Shown here in pieces: positions 34,595 to 47,417 of a stretch of 64,000 nucleotides of DNA (position 1 is its first letter; each line of letters opens with the position of its first letter). Origin of the DNA: Urophycis tenuis (Eukaryota > Chordata > Actinopteri > Gadiformes > Phycidae); NCBI GenBank assembly GCA_036785325.1, contig JAXIVH010000152.1, forward strand, positions 60,001 to 124,000. The letters are read 5' to 3'. The notes under the pieces were generated by a model. It did not search any database. It had not been told where the DNA came from and was given only the letters and a program-made list of their open reading frames with translations. The position numbers were made by a program, and so were the translations under genes.

Positions 34595-36103
34595 CCGACG
34601 GGAACCACCTTCAGCTCAACACAGGGAAAACCAAGGAGCTGGTGGTGGACTTCAGACGCAGGAAGAGTCCCCCTTTACTGGTTTCCATAAAGGGGGAAGA
34701 GGTGGAGATGGTGGATGCCTGCAAGTTCCTTGGGGTGCACCTAAACAACAAACTGGACTGGTCTGACAATACCGAGGCCCTCTACTGGAAGGGACAGAGC
34801 AGGCTGTTCTTCCTGAGGAGGCTCAGATCCTTCAATGTGTGCACTAGGCTGCTACGGATGTTCTACCAGTCGGTGGTAGCCAGTGTCACCTTCTTCGCCG
34901 TCGTGTGCTGGGGAGGAGGCATCGGGAGCGGTGGGGCCAGTAAGCTGAACAAGCTGGTGAGGAGGGCGAGCTCCGTGGTGGGGATGAAGCTGGACTGTGT
35001 GGAGGCGGTGACAGAGAGGAGGATGAGGGGAAAGCTGCAGGCGATCCTGGACAACCCCTCTTACCCTCTCTACGCCGAGCTGAGGCAACTCAGGAGCACG
35101 TTCAGCCATAGGCTCACTCAGCCACGTGCTTCAAAGCGCTTGGGGCGCTCTTTCATCCCATCAGCTATCAGGCTCTACAATACCTCAACCACCCGCTCCC
35201 AACGTCTCGGAAGCGCCAGCACCACCAGATAACGGATTTGTATACCACACCACACACCCAGACTGTTTTTCTAGCCATTTTCATCTTATGTCTGTTCATC
35301 TCATTGATAACCACTGTCCATCTGTCATCTTTCATTGCATGCACCAGGCTGCTACGGATGGTCTACCAGCCTACGGTGGCCTGTGTCACCTTCTTCACTG
35401 CCGTGTGCTGGGGAGGAAGCATTGGGAGCGGTGGTGCCAGGAAGCTGTACAAGCCAGGGAGGACGGCGAGCTCTGCAGTGGGGATGAAGCTGGACTGTGT
35501 GGAGGCGGTGACAGTGAGGAGGACGAGGGGAAAGCTGCTGGTGACCCGGAACTACCCTCTCAGCCTCACTATGCCAGACTGAAGCAACTGAAGCAACTCA
35601 GGAACAAGTTCAGCCACATGCTCACTCAGCCAAGTGCCTCAAAGTGCTTGGGCGCTCCCTCATCCCACCAACCATCAGGCTCAGGAAGCTCCAACACCAC
35701 CAGACAAAAGACAAATGGAATGGACTGAACTTCACATTCACATACACCACACCACACACCTTGGACTGTGTCCTAGCCGTTGTTATTCCAGGTCTATTCA
35801 TATGTTGTACCTGGAATACCTGTATAAATTTGCACATCTTGCACCTTGCACTTTCCGCATATTTGCACTATCTATCTACTTTGCATTTTTGCACCATAAA
35901 CAGCTATCGAGGACACTAGTATGCAAACAGGTTCTCATTCGTCACCGACCTGACTTAAGAGCTCGTATTTAATCTAATTTATTGTTTATTGTGTATTGAC
36001 TTTAGCCAGGCTCTTACTGCACATCTATCCCCTGTACTGCTGGTCACTGTGAATTTCTCCTAAGGGGGATTAATAAAGGAATATCTTATCTTATCTTATC
36101 TTA
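34595..36103 (+). mobile_element. 5'-truncated LINE with (TTATC)n tail
   Basis: A CR1/L2/Rex-like non-LTR element. It encodes LNTGKTKELVVDFRRRK, CKFLGVHL and a WGG region (34573-35232 frame), with a second tandem WGG segment to 35730. The 3' region ends GGGGGATTAATAAAGGAATA and then a (TTATC)n tail. The empty site is visible at about 56318 (CCGGCAAATGCG) after gene H. Reverse-oriented tail pieces are present at 46553-46680 and 51701-51840. There is no clear target duplication beyond one or two A. Confidence 0.83.
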
Positions 36104-37030
36104 AATGCGTGGAGCCATGACCGAGGTAGGTGTTCAATTTGTTCATGAAGAGTAGATAAGGTTATTGATTTGTTTTATCTTTTGTTGAACAGAACGATCA
36201 GTGTAAAGCCTGGTTTATACTTCTGCGTAGGGATCGCGTCGTGATCACGCAATGGCCACGCCGTTGCTCGGACGCCGTCATGAGCCCGTGATACTTCTGC
36301 GGAGGGATTGCGTTGGGTTTACGTCTCAAAATGCAATTCATTGCCGCACCGGTAGAGGGACCAGACCATTCTGGTCATTACATACAGATTACTAGCGAGT
36401 TAAAAAAAGTTTAGAGTAGAAATGAAGGCAAAAGTTTTATACGTTTTTTATCAACAGATATGACTATATGATACGATTGCTTTATATAATATACAGCTAT
36501 GTAGTTTATTATGGATTACTTTCTAAATGTCTTGATCTAACGTGACATAACCGTTCTAATTCGCTAGTAATCCGTATGTAATGCAGGGGTGCAAACTCAT
36601 CAGGGGTAAAAAAGGTGACAAGATACCGACCCCCTAGGGGGGTCCGGGGGCATGCTCCCCCAGGAAAAACAAAAAAAAAAACTGTAAAGGTGAATTTACA
36701 GTCAATTTTAGCATGAGACTAGGGTCCAGATTTACTTAGGTTTGCACAGCTTTTGCTCATGCTAAACCTGCCAATCTGTCTCTCTGTGTTTGGTTTTGAA
36801 ACATGTGAGGAGGGTCTTCAAAAACAAACAGAGGGGCAGATCGCTCAGCCTGTGCAGGTATAGCATGAGCAAAAGCTGTGCAAACCTTAGTGAATCTGTC
36901 CCTAGATGTCCATCAGATGAACCTTGCAAAAAAGTGAGGCAATTGTTGAGGCATCCCAAAGGTACCAGCTCAGGCTCAGTCTTATTCAAGCAGGAAAAGT
37001 GGTCTAGGATCTTTTTTTTTCAGTGTGAGC

Positions 37031-37520
37031 GTAGGGTAAAGGCCGGCGCACACCTTTACGATGTCATCGTTTCATCGTTTGTCGGGTGATCGGCATAACA
37101 ATTCGGACCGTATTTGACACGCTCGCTCGTCCACCACACACACTTGCGAACCTACGATTTTTCTGACCGAATGTTATAATATGACCGAAATAGGAAGCCA
37201 CAAATCACGTGACTTTCAAACTGAAAATGGTGATTGATTTCCCCCGGCTTGCAACGTGACTAAGTGCGCTATTCCCATTGGCTGTTTAAATAATCCTGCG
37301 CGATGACATCGGAAGAGAGACCGCACACACATACGATTGTATTTGGCACGAGGAAAATCCGTACGGAAATATCAAAAATGTTTGATTTGATCCGATGAAA
37401 CGACAAACGACAAAATCGTTTGTCGGCTGCTACCGCACACCTTTACGATTCCCATGCGAAGTTATCGGGCCGACAAAATCGTACACGAATCGTAAAGGTG
37501 TGCGCCGGCCTTCACCCTAC
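37031..37520. mobile_element. MITE with 32-bp inverted termini
   Basis: Left GTAGGGTAAAGGCCGG... and right ...CCGGCCTTCACCCTAC are inverted copies over about 32 bp with one mismatch; the shared core is GGCCGGCGCACACCTTTACG. A further inverted pair around ATCGTTTGTCG lies inside. No target duplication is obvious. It is non-coding and 490 bp long. Confidence 0.72.
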
Positions 37521-37995
37521 TTAGTGGGGCAGATAAGCTGAACAATTGTGCATTTTGTGATAAAAGCGTGAAATTTGGTACACATACAGCCAAAGACATT
37601 CTGAAAAAATTAGATATGGCGCCATCATGAATTTTCAACATGGCGGCCCTGGCAGCCATTTTCCAAAATGGCCACCGGTGTAAGCGTTTTCAGACCAATT
37701 TTCTTATTATTATGGGACATAATATGATTTTGATGATTTTGTTAACAAAATTTTGTCATTATACATCGTTTGGGAAGTTTCTACAAGAAAAAAATATTTA
37801 GAATCAATAAAAATTAAAGGTGGTAGCCATGATTAGCATGAAATTTGTAATAGCAATAACAGTACGTATATTGCATAGGATTTGGATGATTTCCATATTG
37901 AATCATACATTTTCTGATGCAGTAGGCTTAGATACAATCTAAATCCATATCTAATATATATATAAAAATACTTTTGATCTATTTTCCCCTATTGA

Positions 37996-39597
37996 TATCC
38001 TGTTCTACATAAAGAAATAGCTAGTCCCTCAGCTGTAGAAGCCGTCAGGAAGGTGAAGCTGACAGGAGAGCAACAATTTAAAGCTTTCAGTGTCAGGTGC
38101 CTAATTGAAAGAATGCAGCCAGTGGATAGCCCAATAGCACGGAACAAAATTGTAGGATTTGGTAATGCAGCTGTGAGGAGAGTATCAAAAACCAAGCAGC
38201 AATTGGTCTCTCTGAAACAAGATATGCAGCTCTTTTCGAGGTTGTACATTACTTGTCAGAGCAGAGATGGAAATCTGGAGGACTTTTTTCGACATGAGAA
38301 CCAGGCGTGTCCCCCAGCACTTTCAGATGGGCTAGGTCTCCACCAGGGTGCGAAGAGTGATCTTCTGTCATGTCTTGAAGATGTTCAAAGTGCATGCACT
38401 GACAATCCCAATGTTACCTGCATAGTTATTGATGGGGCAGCCGCTGTCCAGATGTTAAAGCCAAATGCTGTGAAGACCTTCAATGAATATGCCAATGACA
38501 TTTGTATTCCCTATATGTCAAGAAAACTTGAAAAAGTGACCAGGCTTGATCTGGTGTGGGATCGCTACTTGTCTGACTCTTTGAAGGCAGCAACAAGAGC
38601 AAAGCGTGGTAATGGGGTACAAAGACGTGTGGTAGGTGCTGCAGCCATTCCCAGGAATTGGCAAAGTTTTCTTAGAGTAGACAGCAATAAGACTGAGATG
38701 TTCAGCTTCCTCTCAGATGCTCTACTCAGATGGCTTGATGTTGTGCAAGAGGGTAAAAAGCTTGTTGTCGCAGGTGATGTAACAGTCCTCAGCAAACCAC
38801 CCCTAGCTGATCTGTCCTCAATTTCTCCATGCACACACGAGGAAGCTGATACCCGCATGTTATTACATGTGGCTCATGCAGCACAAAATGGTCAAGCGAA
38901 AATTATGATCCAAACAGTTGATACCGATGTTGTGGTTTTGGCAGTGGCAGCAGCACAAGGTCTTAAGCCAACGGATGAGCTTTGGTTGGCATTTGGTACT
39001 GGAAAATGTTTTCGATACCTAGCAGCCCATGAAATCTCAGGTGGACTTGGGCCTGAGAAGGCACGTGCTCTTCCTCTGTTCCATGCATTGACTGCTGGGC
39101 ATGGGAAAAAGACTGCATGGGCTGTGTGGGCTGTCTTTCCAGAACTTAGAAATGCCCTTTTAGAGCTATGTTCTGCCCCAAATGATATTCCACAGGAGGT
39201 AATGGCCACAGTGGAAAGGTTCATCATCCTGCTCTACGACCGAACCAGCACATCCACAGACATAGACCATGCTTGGAGGAAATTGTTTGCGAAGCGGCAC
39301 AATGTGCAGTCAATACCCCCAACAAAGGCTGCCCTGAAGGAGCATGTTAAGCGGGCAGTCTACCAGGGAGGTCATGTTTGGGGTCAGATGTTGGTGTCTA
39401 CACTAGAACTTCCTTCACCCTGTAAATGGGGCTGGTCAAAGAAATCCGAAGGTCATTATGAACCATACTGGACATGCCTACCAGATGCAGGGCAGTCTAG
39501 TTATGAACTTATCTCTTGCAAATGTAAGAAAGGCTGTGTTAAAAAGTGCAAGTGCAAAAAAGCTCCCTTAGACTGTTTGATATGCAATTTCTCGTAA
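37996..39597 (+). pseudogene. Transposon-associated ORF, HEEADTR family
   Basis: An open frame of 534 codons without an ATG in its first part; the first in-frame ATG is at 38113. It is therefore probably a 3' exon or 5'-truncated gene. Landmarks are TCIVIDGAAAVQM, HEEADTRMLLHVAHAAQ, VDTDVVVLAVA, FRYLAAHEISGGLGPEKARALP, RFIILLYDRT, KRAVYQGGHVWGQ and a Cys/Lys-rich tail CKCKKGCVKKCKCKK. Proteins of this kind are common in fish and invertebrate genomes; the spaced acidic motifs suggest a PIN/FEN-like nuclease fold (inference). From memory, family members have a GCDT motif after HALT, but here HALT runs directly into AGHGKKTAW near 39090, as if about 8 residues were deleted in frame. Probably inactive. 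Confidence 0.6.
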
Positions 39598-40029
39598 ATT
39601 TGGCCTATTTTTCCGTATAAAAGAGAGAGAAACTTTTTACAAGGCTTAAATGTTAGAGTTACCATCTAAATTCAGCAACACCAAAAAAGTGACGAGCCTC
39701 TATATCATATATCTATGCAACTTTATTGCAATTACTAACTTTAAACCAGCAACGGCTACCGTTTTGAAAAATAACAACTGTCTAGAAATTTGCTTTTTTT
39801 TCTTTTTTTTCTTTTTTTCATTTTCAAAGAGACAGGTGCATCGCCTCGCGATCCACCCCCCACCCCCCCCCCCCAAAAAAAAAAAATATTGCGGATCTAC
39901 ACGAATCACACAAATGACCCATTTGGGATTCAAAACGGCGAATTTCGCCGAAAGGTGACAAGTTTGCACCCCTGGTAATGACCATTCTGATCATTACAAA
40001 CGGACACACACACACACACACACACAAAC

Positions 40030-40035
<6 letters not shown>

Positions 40036-40096
<61 letters not shown>
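40036..40096 (+). repeat. (TA)n microsatellite
   Basis: About 60 bp of TA repeats preceded by (CA)n at 40003-40025, inside the right arm of the TAA-flanked element. No function apparent. Confidence 0.9.
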
Positions 40097-40100
<4 letters not shown>

Positions 40101-40393
40101 CACCAATCAGTCAAAGCATTTATCAAGGCTGTGTTTTGTACCGTGGCGGTGTTTACGAGTGGAAACCGGAAAAGCGATCTCCAGCCAATGTAGCTCGCGG
40201 ACCAATCACAGCCAAAGCCAACGCGTTGGGACCGTTGGGACGGCGTCGCCTCGACGCGCGTCTAGGATTTTGGGAGGTGCACGTTGAGGACGTAAAGGGT
40301 CCGCAAAGGGTCCGCAAAGGGTCCGCCGTGGGTCCGCCGTCCCAACGCGTCGCGTCGACGCGGAAGTATTAACGAAGCATAACTAGGCCTTAA

Positions 40394-42830
40394 GAGTGTT
40401 GGCCAACATAATACAAAACAATAGCATGAACAATTTGTGTAGCAATCGTACATTTATTTATCTGCTCAAGTATGTGTAGTAATCTAAGTTGTAATTTATT
40501 CAAAAAAGGTAGGCCTTTTTAGGTCTTTATGACACTGTCGTAAACTGTAGTTGATGACACCCCCACTTCTACGCTAGCAAAAAAAGGCCTACCAAAAAAG
40601 GTAGGCCTTTTTACATCAGGTCATTGTATGATATTGCAGGAATCAACTTCAACCGCATCGTCCGACTTCACACCTGAAGTTATAGACACAAAACCTTGGG
40701 GGGGGGGGGGATTACCTGTGGATTACCTTTGGATGTACACACCACCCCTTTTTTATATAACAGATGTTTGCACCACCTTTGTTTCAGTTGCTCAATAATA
40801 AAGACTTATTTTGGATATTGAAAAAAATGCAAATGATAGTGCTTCATTGTTTGTTTTTTGCCTAACGGCTATTGTGTAGCATCATCTTGAGGGTTCTCTT
40901 GATTAAAGTTTCCTTGTGACACTATCCACACGTTCAGATGTGGGTGGTGGCTGTACTGGGGCAAGCAGGCAGAGCCGTCTTGGGTCATCAGGCCTCATTA
41001 TGATCTTGCGAGGAAGGCCTGTTCCACTTCTCAGCCTCCTGGAGACGATAGCCGTCTGGATGTTGGAGATGTAGGAGTACAGTTTTTCGCTCCTTTACTG
41101 TACGTACACTCCAGGTCTTTGACCTTTTGTTGTACGTTTGTACCTGGTGACAGGACGAGCCATTAGCATTGATCATTTTCCCAACGCTTACAAACAAAAG
41201 TAAGGTGTTCTCTTTACACAAGTAAAAACATAACAACTACACCTTGTGTCCGTCCTGATTACGTGCTGGCTGGTGTTGGTTATGCTTGTTGTAATCTATT
41301 GCTGGCAAGCAGGGTCTGTGTTTTGTACACAAATGGTGTAGACGACATGCGCTAAGCCGCATACATTGGAATATGGTTCTGAAAACTTTCTCTGTCCGAT
41401 GTGGTCCTGTGTGGTTGGATGGGAAGGAGACAATGACAATAACCCTGCTGTTAGAAGACTACACAGAAATGCTTGAATACATACACTGCCCAGCCCAAAA
41501 AACGTCGCCAGGATTTCACTTAGCAAATAGGGGGTGCTGCAGTTGGTCAGGTCTAGGTTCAGCATCATTACATGTTCAAAGAATAAGGTCAGCTGACTAC
41601 CAGAACTATTGATTGACAAGGTTATTCAAATTGATTGATTATTTCTTCCCTGATGGCACAGGCATATTCCAAGATCACCATGCCAGGGTTCATCGGACAC
41701 ACATTGTGAAATCGAGGTTGAATGGTGAAAGAGTCCAGACCTTAACCCTATTAAGAATCTTTGGGATGTGCTGGAGAGTGGTCTGACTCTTCACTCCTCA
41801 GTCCATCATCAATACAAGATTGTATAGATCATGGGAGAGTCAGAACACTGTTTAACACATCCGTAAGATTCTCAATGGGGTTAAGGTCTGGACTCTGTGG
41901 TCAATTCATGTGTGCAAATTATGTCTCATGTTCAACCATGTTTTCACAATGTGAGCACAAAGAATCCAAGCATCACCTTGGAAGAAAATATCTCCATATC
42001 ACCTTGGAAGAAAATATCCATTGGCTATATGTATATATATATATATAATATTTTGTTAATTTATTTTATTTTACGAAAGCATCTGGCCCTCACAATGTCT
42101 GCCGAGAAAAATTCTGGCCCTCGGACAAATGTACTTGATGACCCCTTCTCTAGAGGCTCATGCTCGCAACAACCGATTCACAGTCTTCATTTTGATCTCT
42201 CAGATCATGCCATTCCTGAAACGCTTGCCCAATGATTATTTGTGTCTGGCCTCTCTGTTTGTCACTCGCCCTTTTTGGCTTCTTCTGTTCCTCCGATGGA
42301 TGGGTTCCTGTGTCTCTTTTTAGTCGGCTGATCCATGATGAATATAACAATCCCTTTGCCACTTGTGTTTATATCTAGTCAGTTCTGTGTTTGTGGATGT
42401 GTAGAGTTCATTACTTCACGAGACCCGAGACTACCGCGACAGTTTGCCACTGGGCCGGGGGCACAGACTTGCATTGTCACTTTTTCAGCCCAGAAGCGCT
42501 AGGGGGGGTCAAAACACCCACCAATCAACCCATAATGTGTTAGAGAACCATCACAACGACTCGTAACCAGCAATTTTATGGTCAAAAAAGCTCAAAGAAG
42601 TTGCATAGTTCCTCTTTAAAGATTGTGTTCGTTGCTTCATTTTGCATTAATTACATGACTTACTTACATTTTGAATTCATTAACATGTTTGTGTTTTAAT
42701 CACATGCTTGGTATACAATTTGGAGGGACATGCCCCCTGCCGTGTCCCCTGATACGATGGGATCCAGTGAACTCTAAAAACATACACCCACAAACATACG
42801 CAAGAACAAATTGAATATGAATTGACCCTG
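40394..42830. other. Intergenic block between D and F
   Basis: No gene seen. It contains an inverted pair around AAAAAGGTAGGCCTTTTT (40505-40620) enclosing a copy of GTCTTTATGACACTGTCGTAA. It then has a G run near 40700, the block at 40998-41260 also found at 25381, and a long stretch to 42830 shared with 58500-60560 upstream of gene I. Short open frames here are repeated in both copies but show no motif. Confidence 0.6.
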
Positions 42831-42837
42831 CCCATCG

Positions 42838-43279
42838 TATATAAAATGGCTTGCTCAGCAGAACTGGCCTTGGTAGCAGTGGTTTGTTTTAAATCTACCT
42901 CATTACTTCAGCTCGGAAATGCATTGACAATTTTCTTGACATGTAAATGCACATTTTATTTAATTACAATTTTCTGTACATATAATTATATGTTTTTTCT
43001 CTGAAATTGTGTTTCAATCTATGTAAGTAAGACTTGTTGAATACTTAGTACTAAGAGCTTTGTCTTACTACTACTGAAGATCCCCCTTCTGCTAAGTGAG
43101 GATTTTTTGGGAGAAAATTTGTATGGCAGAGGAGGAGTTCTCACAGTGAGCTGTTGGTCTTGTTTTGTATTAGGTAATTTTATTAGTTGTCAGATACTTC
43201 TGCCCAAAGTAAATTCTCAGTCCTGGACTTGTGGTGTCCTTCACCATCTTGTATCCAGCTCACAAGACCATTCACCAAG
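42838..43279 (+). promoter_or_regulatory. Promoter-like block and 5' leader of gene F
   Basis: TATA box TATATAAAA at 42838-42846, conserved in genes G, H and I at the same distance. The leader ends at 43279 with donor ACCAAG|GTAAGA. A strong donor-like GTAAGTAAG near 43022 and an acceptor-like TTGTATCCAG near 43260 suggest the leader may itself be spliced. The acceptor before the coding exon is TTACAG at 44374-44379. Confidence 0.55.
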
Positions 43280-44404
43280 GTAAGAGCTGTTTCTACGCAT
43301 TAACAGCTAAAGATAGAAGGAATTATGATTAATAATAATATAAATAATAATCCGTCTGTATGTTTGAAACCCGATTGGAATCCATTGACTGGAGAAGAGG
43401 GGAGTTGGCCCAGGTGTGTGTTGAGACTAGCAGGTGTTTTTAATCAGGATGCCACAGGTGTGTTGTGACTGGTGGCTCTTTAAACAGGTGTGTGTTCCAA
43501 CCAGAGGATCAATGTTTGCTCTTGTGCTGAAGCCAACATTGATCCCTATCCTCTTGTGTTATGGGGGTGATGACAAAACAGCAGTTTGCTATTGACTATC
43601 ATCATTATTACATTAATGATATGATGAAATCATAAATGAATTGCTGAGACATTGTCGTTATATATATTCCATGTGTCTGTTTGGCATCTGGTTATAAAAT
43701 GCTAATGCAAACATCCCTTTGTAGCCAATAATTGTTTAAAATCCTATTTTAAAACAATGACACCACAAAAAAGAGTCAATGTCTTGACAGTGAATTTCAA
43801 GGTGCACGTCAACCAAATTATGTGTGTGTAGTTCACATACATATCTTACAAGTTAAACCCTTAGGGGTAAATCTGCTAATACAGATAGTGTTATAAATAT
43901 TGCTATATCATCTATGGCAGTCGATGGTTGCCTGATAAAATACTTTGACAACCAGATGTCGCCAGTCGATTTCCAGCTGCAGCTCTTGAGGGCTATTATA
44001 GAGGTCCTTCTCTGAATGAAGATAATAGGTAGGGCACATATTCTCTGTGGAAGCACAGACTGTGGTTGAAGATAAACCTTGAAAAATATTATGTTGGTAG
44101 CAGTGGAACTGTCAGGGTTTTTTTTAAAGATTGTTTTATTCAAACCTATTTAGTTGATTATTAAAAATCCCCCTGGTTTGGAAACCAGCTTGGCCCTTTT
44201 TTTGTAGGTTACAAAGCTCAATCAACTTGCACTGTTGGCAATGTAAATGAATGTAACATCTGATTACAGTTAATATAATATTTATAACAGGTGTGTGTAT
44301 TCTAACAGTTGTTTGTGTGTTTTTGGAGGTGTGTGTGTGTGGTGCGTGTGTGTTCTAACATGTATGTCTGTTGTTACAGGTGTGTGAAACCGCCATGCTA
44401 CTTG

Positions 44405-45611
44405 ATGAATCTGTCATCTAACAACATCACCGTGGGGACAGCATCGCGTACTCGCGATACTGTCTACATATCCGCAGCCAAGAATGTCATTGTGGTGGCG
44501 CTCTGCATCTCCATCAACTACATCAATGGCACCCTGGTCCATACATTCACTAAACATCAGGTACTCTGGTCCACACCTTCTCCAAACACCAGATACCCTA
44601 TGTCCTCACCTTCTCCAACACTTGCTAACCTATATCCAGACTTTCTCCAACCACCAGGTACCCTATTCCCCTCCTTCTCCAGTATTTGTCATACAAATGT
44701 ATACATATCTGACTATCAGTAGGCATCCTAGAGCAAGATGCCAAATCTGCTCTTAATGACAGGAATCTGACATCTGTGTAAGTTTCTTTGGATAGAGTAT
44801 AATAACATTATAGGTTATGTTCCAGATCTTCAATATGAACCCTCGCTACATCCTCTTCATCCACCTTGTGCTGAACGACATGGTGCAGCTGACCATCTCT
44901 GTGCTGCTCTTCGTCATCAGCTACGTCTTCTTCACCATCAACATGTGTATCTGCTGCTCCCTTTTGACTGTCGCTGCCATCACCACCCTGAACACACCCC
45001 TTAACCTGGTGTGCATGGCGATGGAGTGCTATGTGGCTGTGTGTCTGCCACTACGCCACGCTCAGCTCTGCACCCTCAGGAGGACCTACGCCCTGATCGG
45101 CCTCATCTGGTTGGTCAGCTCCACGTCCATCATCCCTGACATCCTGATCATACTCACCACTGAACCCCTGGAGTACTTCTACTCACGAGTGTTCTGCATG
45201 CGGGATAACGTCTTCCCCAAACTCATCGAGAAGAACAACATGTACCATTTTGTGTTCCTGGTACTGGTGTGGCTCATCCTGGTCTACATCTATGTGAAGA
45301 TCCTGATAGCAGCTAAAGGGGCCAACGTTCACGCCAAGAAGGCCAGGGACACCATCCTGCTGCACGGCTTCCAGCTGCTGCTCTGCATGCTGACCTACAT
45401 CGCTCCAGTGCTGAAGCGTAATCTGTTGCTCTGGTTCCCCAGACAATATGCCAACGCGCTGTTTGTCTGTTACATTATCATCCAGATGTTTCCCAGGTTC
45501 CTCAGTCCCATTGTCTACGGCCTGCGAGACCAGACCTTCAGACGGTACCTGACGAGAAACCTGCTGTGTAGCGAGAGCAAAAGTGTCAAGCCTCAGCACT
45601 CCCTCAAATAG
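44405..45611 (+). CDS. Odorant receptor 131-2-like, gene F (two coding exons)
   Basis: Type 2 olfactory GPCR of 313 aa. Coding exons are 44405-44560 and 44826-45611, with a 265-bp phase-0 intron. N terminus MNLSSNNITVGTASRTRD with sequons NLS and NIT, TM1 at about 25-46 (INGTLVHTFTKHQ adds a sequon near the membrane end). ECY is at 119-121, loop-2 Cys in FCMRDN, TM6 KARDTILLHGFQ and TM7 SPIVYGLRD. It differs from its neighbour G at about five or six residues. The out-of-frame ATG at 44395 opens the overlapping upstream ORF. AATAAA next occurs at 45834; the nearer site used in C and D has been lost. Confidence 0.92.
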
Positions 45612-46975
45612 GTCTTCAGAGCGTTGATGTGATTGCTTTCAGTTAAAAGAAAAATGATTTGTGGTGAGCTTGTGGCATTTTCTAGAAAAGGTTAAATTAC
45701 TGAAAGGTACCTTGCTTTTTTTGTTTCTTAAAACATTAGAAATTATAATAATTCCTCTTTGAGGTTTACTGAGTTAAAGCAAAGGCTAGAGAGAGGAATG
45801 CATTGTTCATTCAAAGTTTCACAACTTGACACAAATAAAGTTATTTATATTAAGTTATTATAGCAATTATTTAATACACAAAGTGAACAATCTGTAATGG
45901 ATCATGGGAAATGCACATGGTTATATTAGTATTATTGAAAAAAAAATCTACTCTTTGTTGAGGCCATAATCCTCCACAGCAAATCCTGGAGATGAGATGA
46001 AATGAGAAAGAGAAGATCCAATTCCATAATACTACTATTTCTAATATAAAACTCTGTCATAGTAATGGGTTTTTAACAATCAAGTGTATTTACAAACACA
46101 AACACACATACTGATCTGATGTGGACAATATAATACTACACCCTTTTCTGAACGAACCAACTTAAAGTTACGGAAGGCAAATCGGTGAAACCAGCTAGAG
46201 TGAGACTTTGACTATCCAACCAAAATACGTGGCTTACTCTACCTTGAATGTTAAATACTTCCATCAGTAGCTCCAGCCTGACAGTGATGAAATATTCCTT
46301 TAGCATTGCAAACACCATAACACTCTTAAACTGACAGGCATTCCTTATATCCTAATTTTAATTTCTGTATTTTATCTTTTGCCGGACCTCACTATATATG
46401 TATATATGTATATGTTGTAAATATTTTGCTGTCTATATGAATGGTATGACACCATGTTAAAGACATATGTAAAATGAAACATTCACATTTCTGATAACTG
46501 CTTATCCTTTAGTCATAACACGCACTATCATACCAAAGCCAAACCTAAGATAAGATAAGATAAGATATTCCTTTATTAATCCCCCTTAGGAAAAATTCAC
46601 AGTGACCAGCAGTACAAGGGGATAGATGAGTGCAATAACAACCTGACTATATTCAATAAACAATAAATAGATGTAACCTGTACATTTGGAGCACAACCTA
46701 TTTAAAGATTGTTTTCTGTGCTTCTTTTTGCATTCATTACATGTTGTATTTATACATTTCATTTTACATGTTTGTGTATGAATCACATGCTTGGTATACA
46801 ATTTGGAGGGACATGCCCCCCTGCCTCCCCTCTGCTCCAGCTGACCAAAGGAAACCAGGTGGATTGACCTGAACAACAGGTCTGTAGGGATACGATGGGA
46901 TCCAGTGAACTCTAAAAACATACACCCACAAACATACGCAAGAACAAATTGAATATGAATTGACCCTGCCCATCG
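45612..46975. other. Intergenic, F to G
   Basis: No gene seen. It is collinear with 50844-52137 after gene G. It contains a reverse-oriented LINE tail at 46553-46680 with (AAGAT)n. The part after 46690 is the upstream flank of the G promoter. Confidence 0.6.
46553..46680 (-). mobile_element. LINE 3' tail fragment
   Basis: On the minus strand it reads ...CTAAGGGGGATTAATAAAGG and ends in (TTATC)n, matching the last 120 bases of the LINE at 34595-36103. It is severely 5'-truncated. The copy at 51701-51840 is its duplicate after gene G. Confidence 0.82.
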
Positions 46976-47417
46976 TATATAAAATGGCTTGCTCAGCAGA
47001 ACTGGCCTTGGTAGCAGTGGTTTGTTTTAAATCTACCTCATTACTTCAGCTCGGAAATGCATTGACAATTTTCTTGACATGTAAATGCACATTTTATTTA
47101 ATTACAATTTTCTGGACATATAATTTTATGTTTTTTTTCTGAAATTGTGTTTCAATCTATGTAAGTAAGACTTTTTGAGTATTAAGTACTAAGAGCCTTG
47201 TCTTACTACTACTGAAGATCCCCCTTCTGCTAAGGGAGGATTGTTTTGGAGAAGAGTTGTATGGCAGAGGAGGGGTTCTCACAGTGAGCTGTTGGTCTTT
47301 TTTTGTATTAGGTAATTTTATTAGTTGACAGATACTTCTGCCCAAAGTAAATTCTCAGTCCTGGACTTGTGGTGTCCTTCACCATCTTGCATCCAGCTCA
47401 CAAGACCATTCACCAAG
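46976..47417 (+). promoter_or_regulatory. Promoter-like block and 5' leader of gene G
   Basis: TATATAAAA at 46976-46984; leader ends at 47417 with donor ACCAAG|GTAAGA. The block is a near copy of the gene F block. The acceptor before the coding exon is at 48405-48406 (TTACAG), preceded by a (TG)n tract. Confidence 0.55.

Larger units (their letters stand above)
30211..35742. repeat. Duplication unit containing gene D
   Basis: Near-identical to 19706-25380: promoter block, leader, both receptor exons, 3' flank and LINE. Only isolated substitutions and the indels named under the gene C unit were noticed. The 5' border abuts a (CA)n and LINE-tail region, which may have served as a duplication breakpoint. 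Confidence 0.85.
36584..39974 (+). mobile_element. DNA transposon with long ORF, family unresolved
   Basis: Ends are CAGGGGTGCAAACT and AGTTTGCACCCCTG, with a 6-bp duplication GTAATG at 36578-36583 and 39975-39980. It carries the 1.6-kb open frame at 37996-39597 and a MITE at 37031-37520. A 6-bp duplication is unusual for hAT (8 bp). I cannot assign the superfamily. Length 3391 bp including the MITE. Confidence 0.72.
36207..40390. mobile_element. PIF/Harbinger-like element with nested insertions
   Basis: Flanked by TAA at 36204-36206 and 40391-40393. The sister flank after gene H (about 56417) reads GTGTAAGAG without insertion. Ends are imperfectly inverted: AGCCTGGTTTATACTTCTGCG on one side, and the complement of ...AATACTTCCGCG plus AGGCCT on the other. 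A 3-bp TAA duplication is the form expected of PIF/Harbinger elements. No Harbinger transposase is seen. Inside lie an inverted pair (GACCATTCTG...CTAGCGA and its complement) and a 3.4-kb element at 36584-39974. Confidence 0.7.

Noticed and set aside
41761..42048. ORF repeated at 58946-59239
   Set aside because: Both copies belong to a duplicated intergenic block; the protein has no motif and the copies diverge at their ends, so conservation reflects the duplication only.
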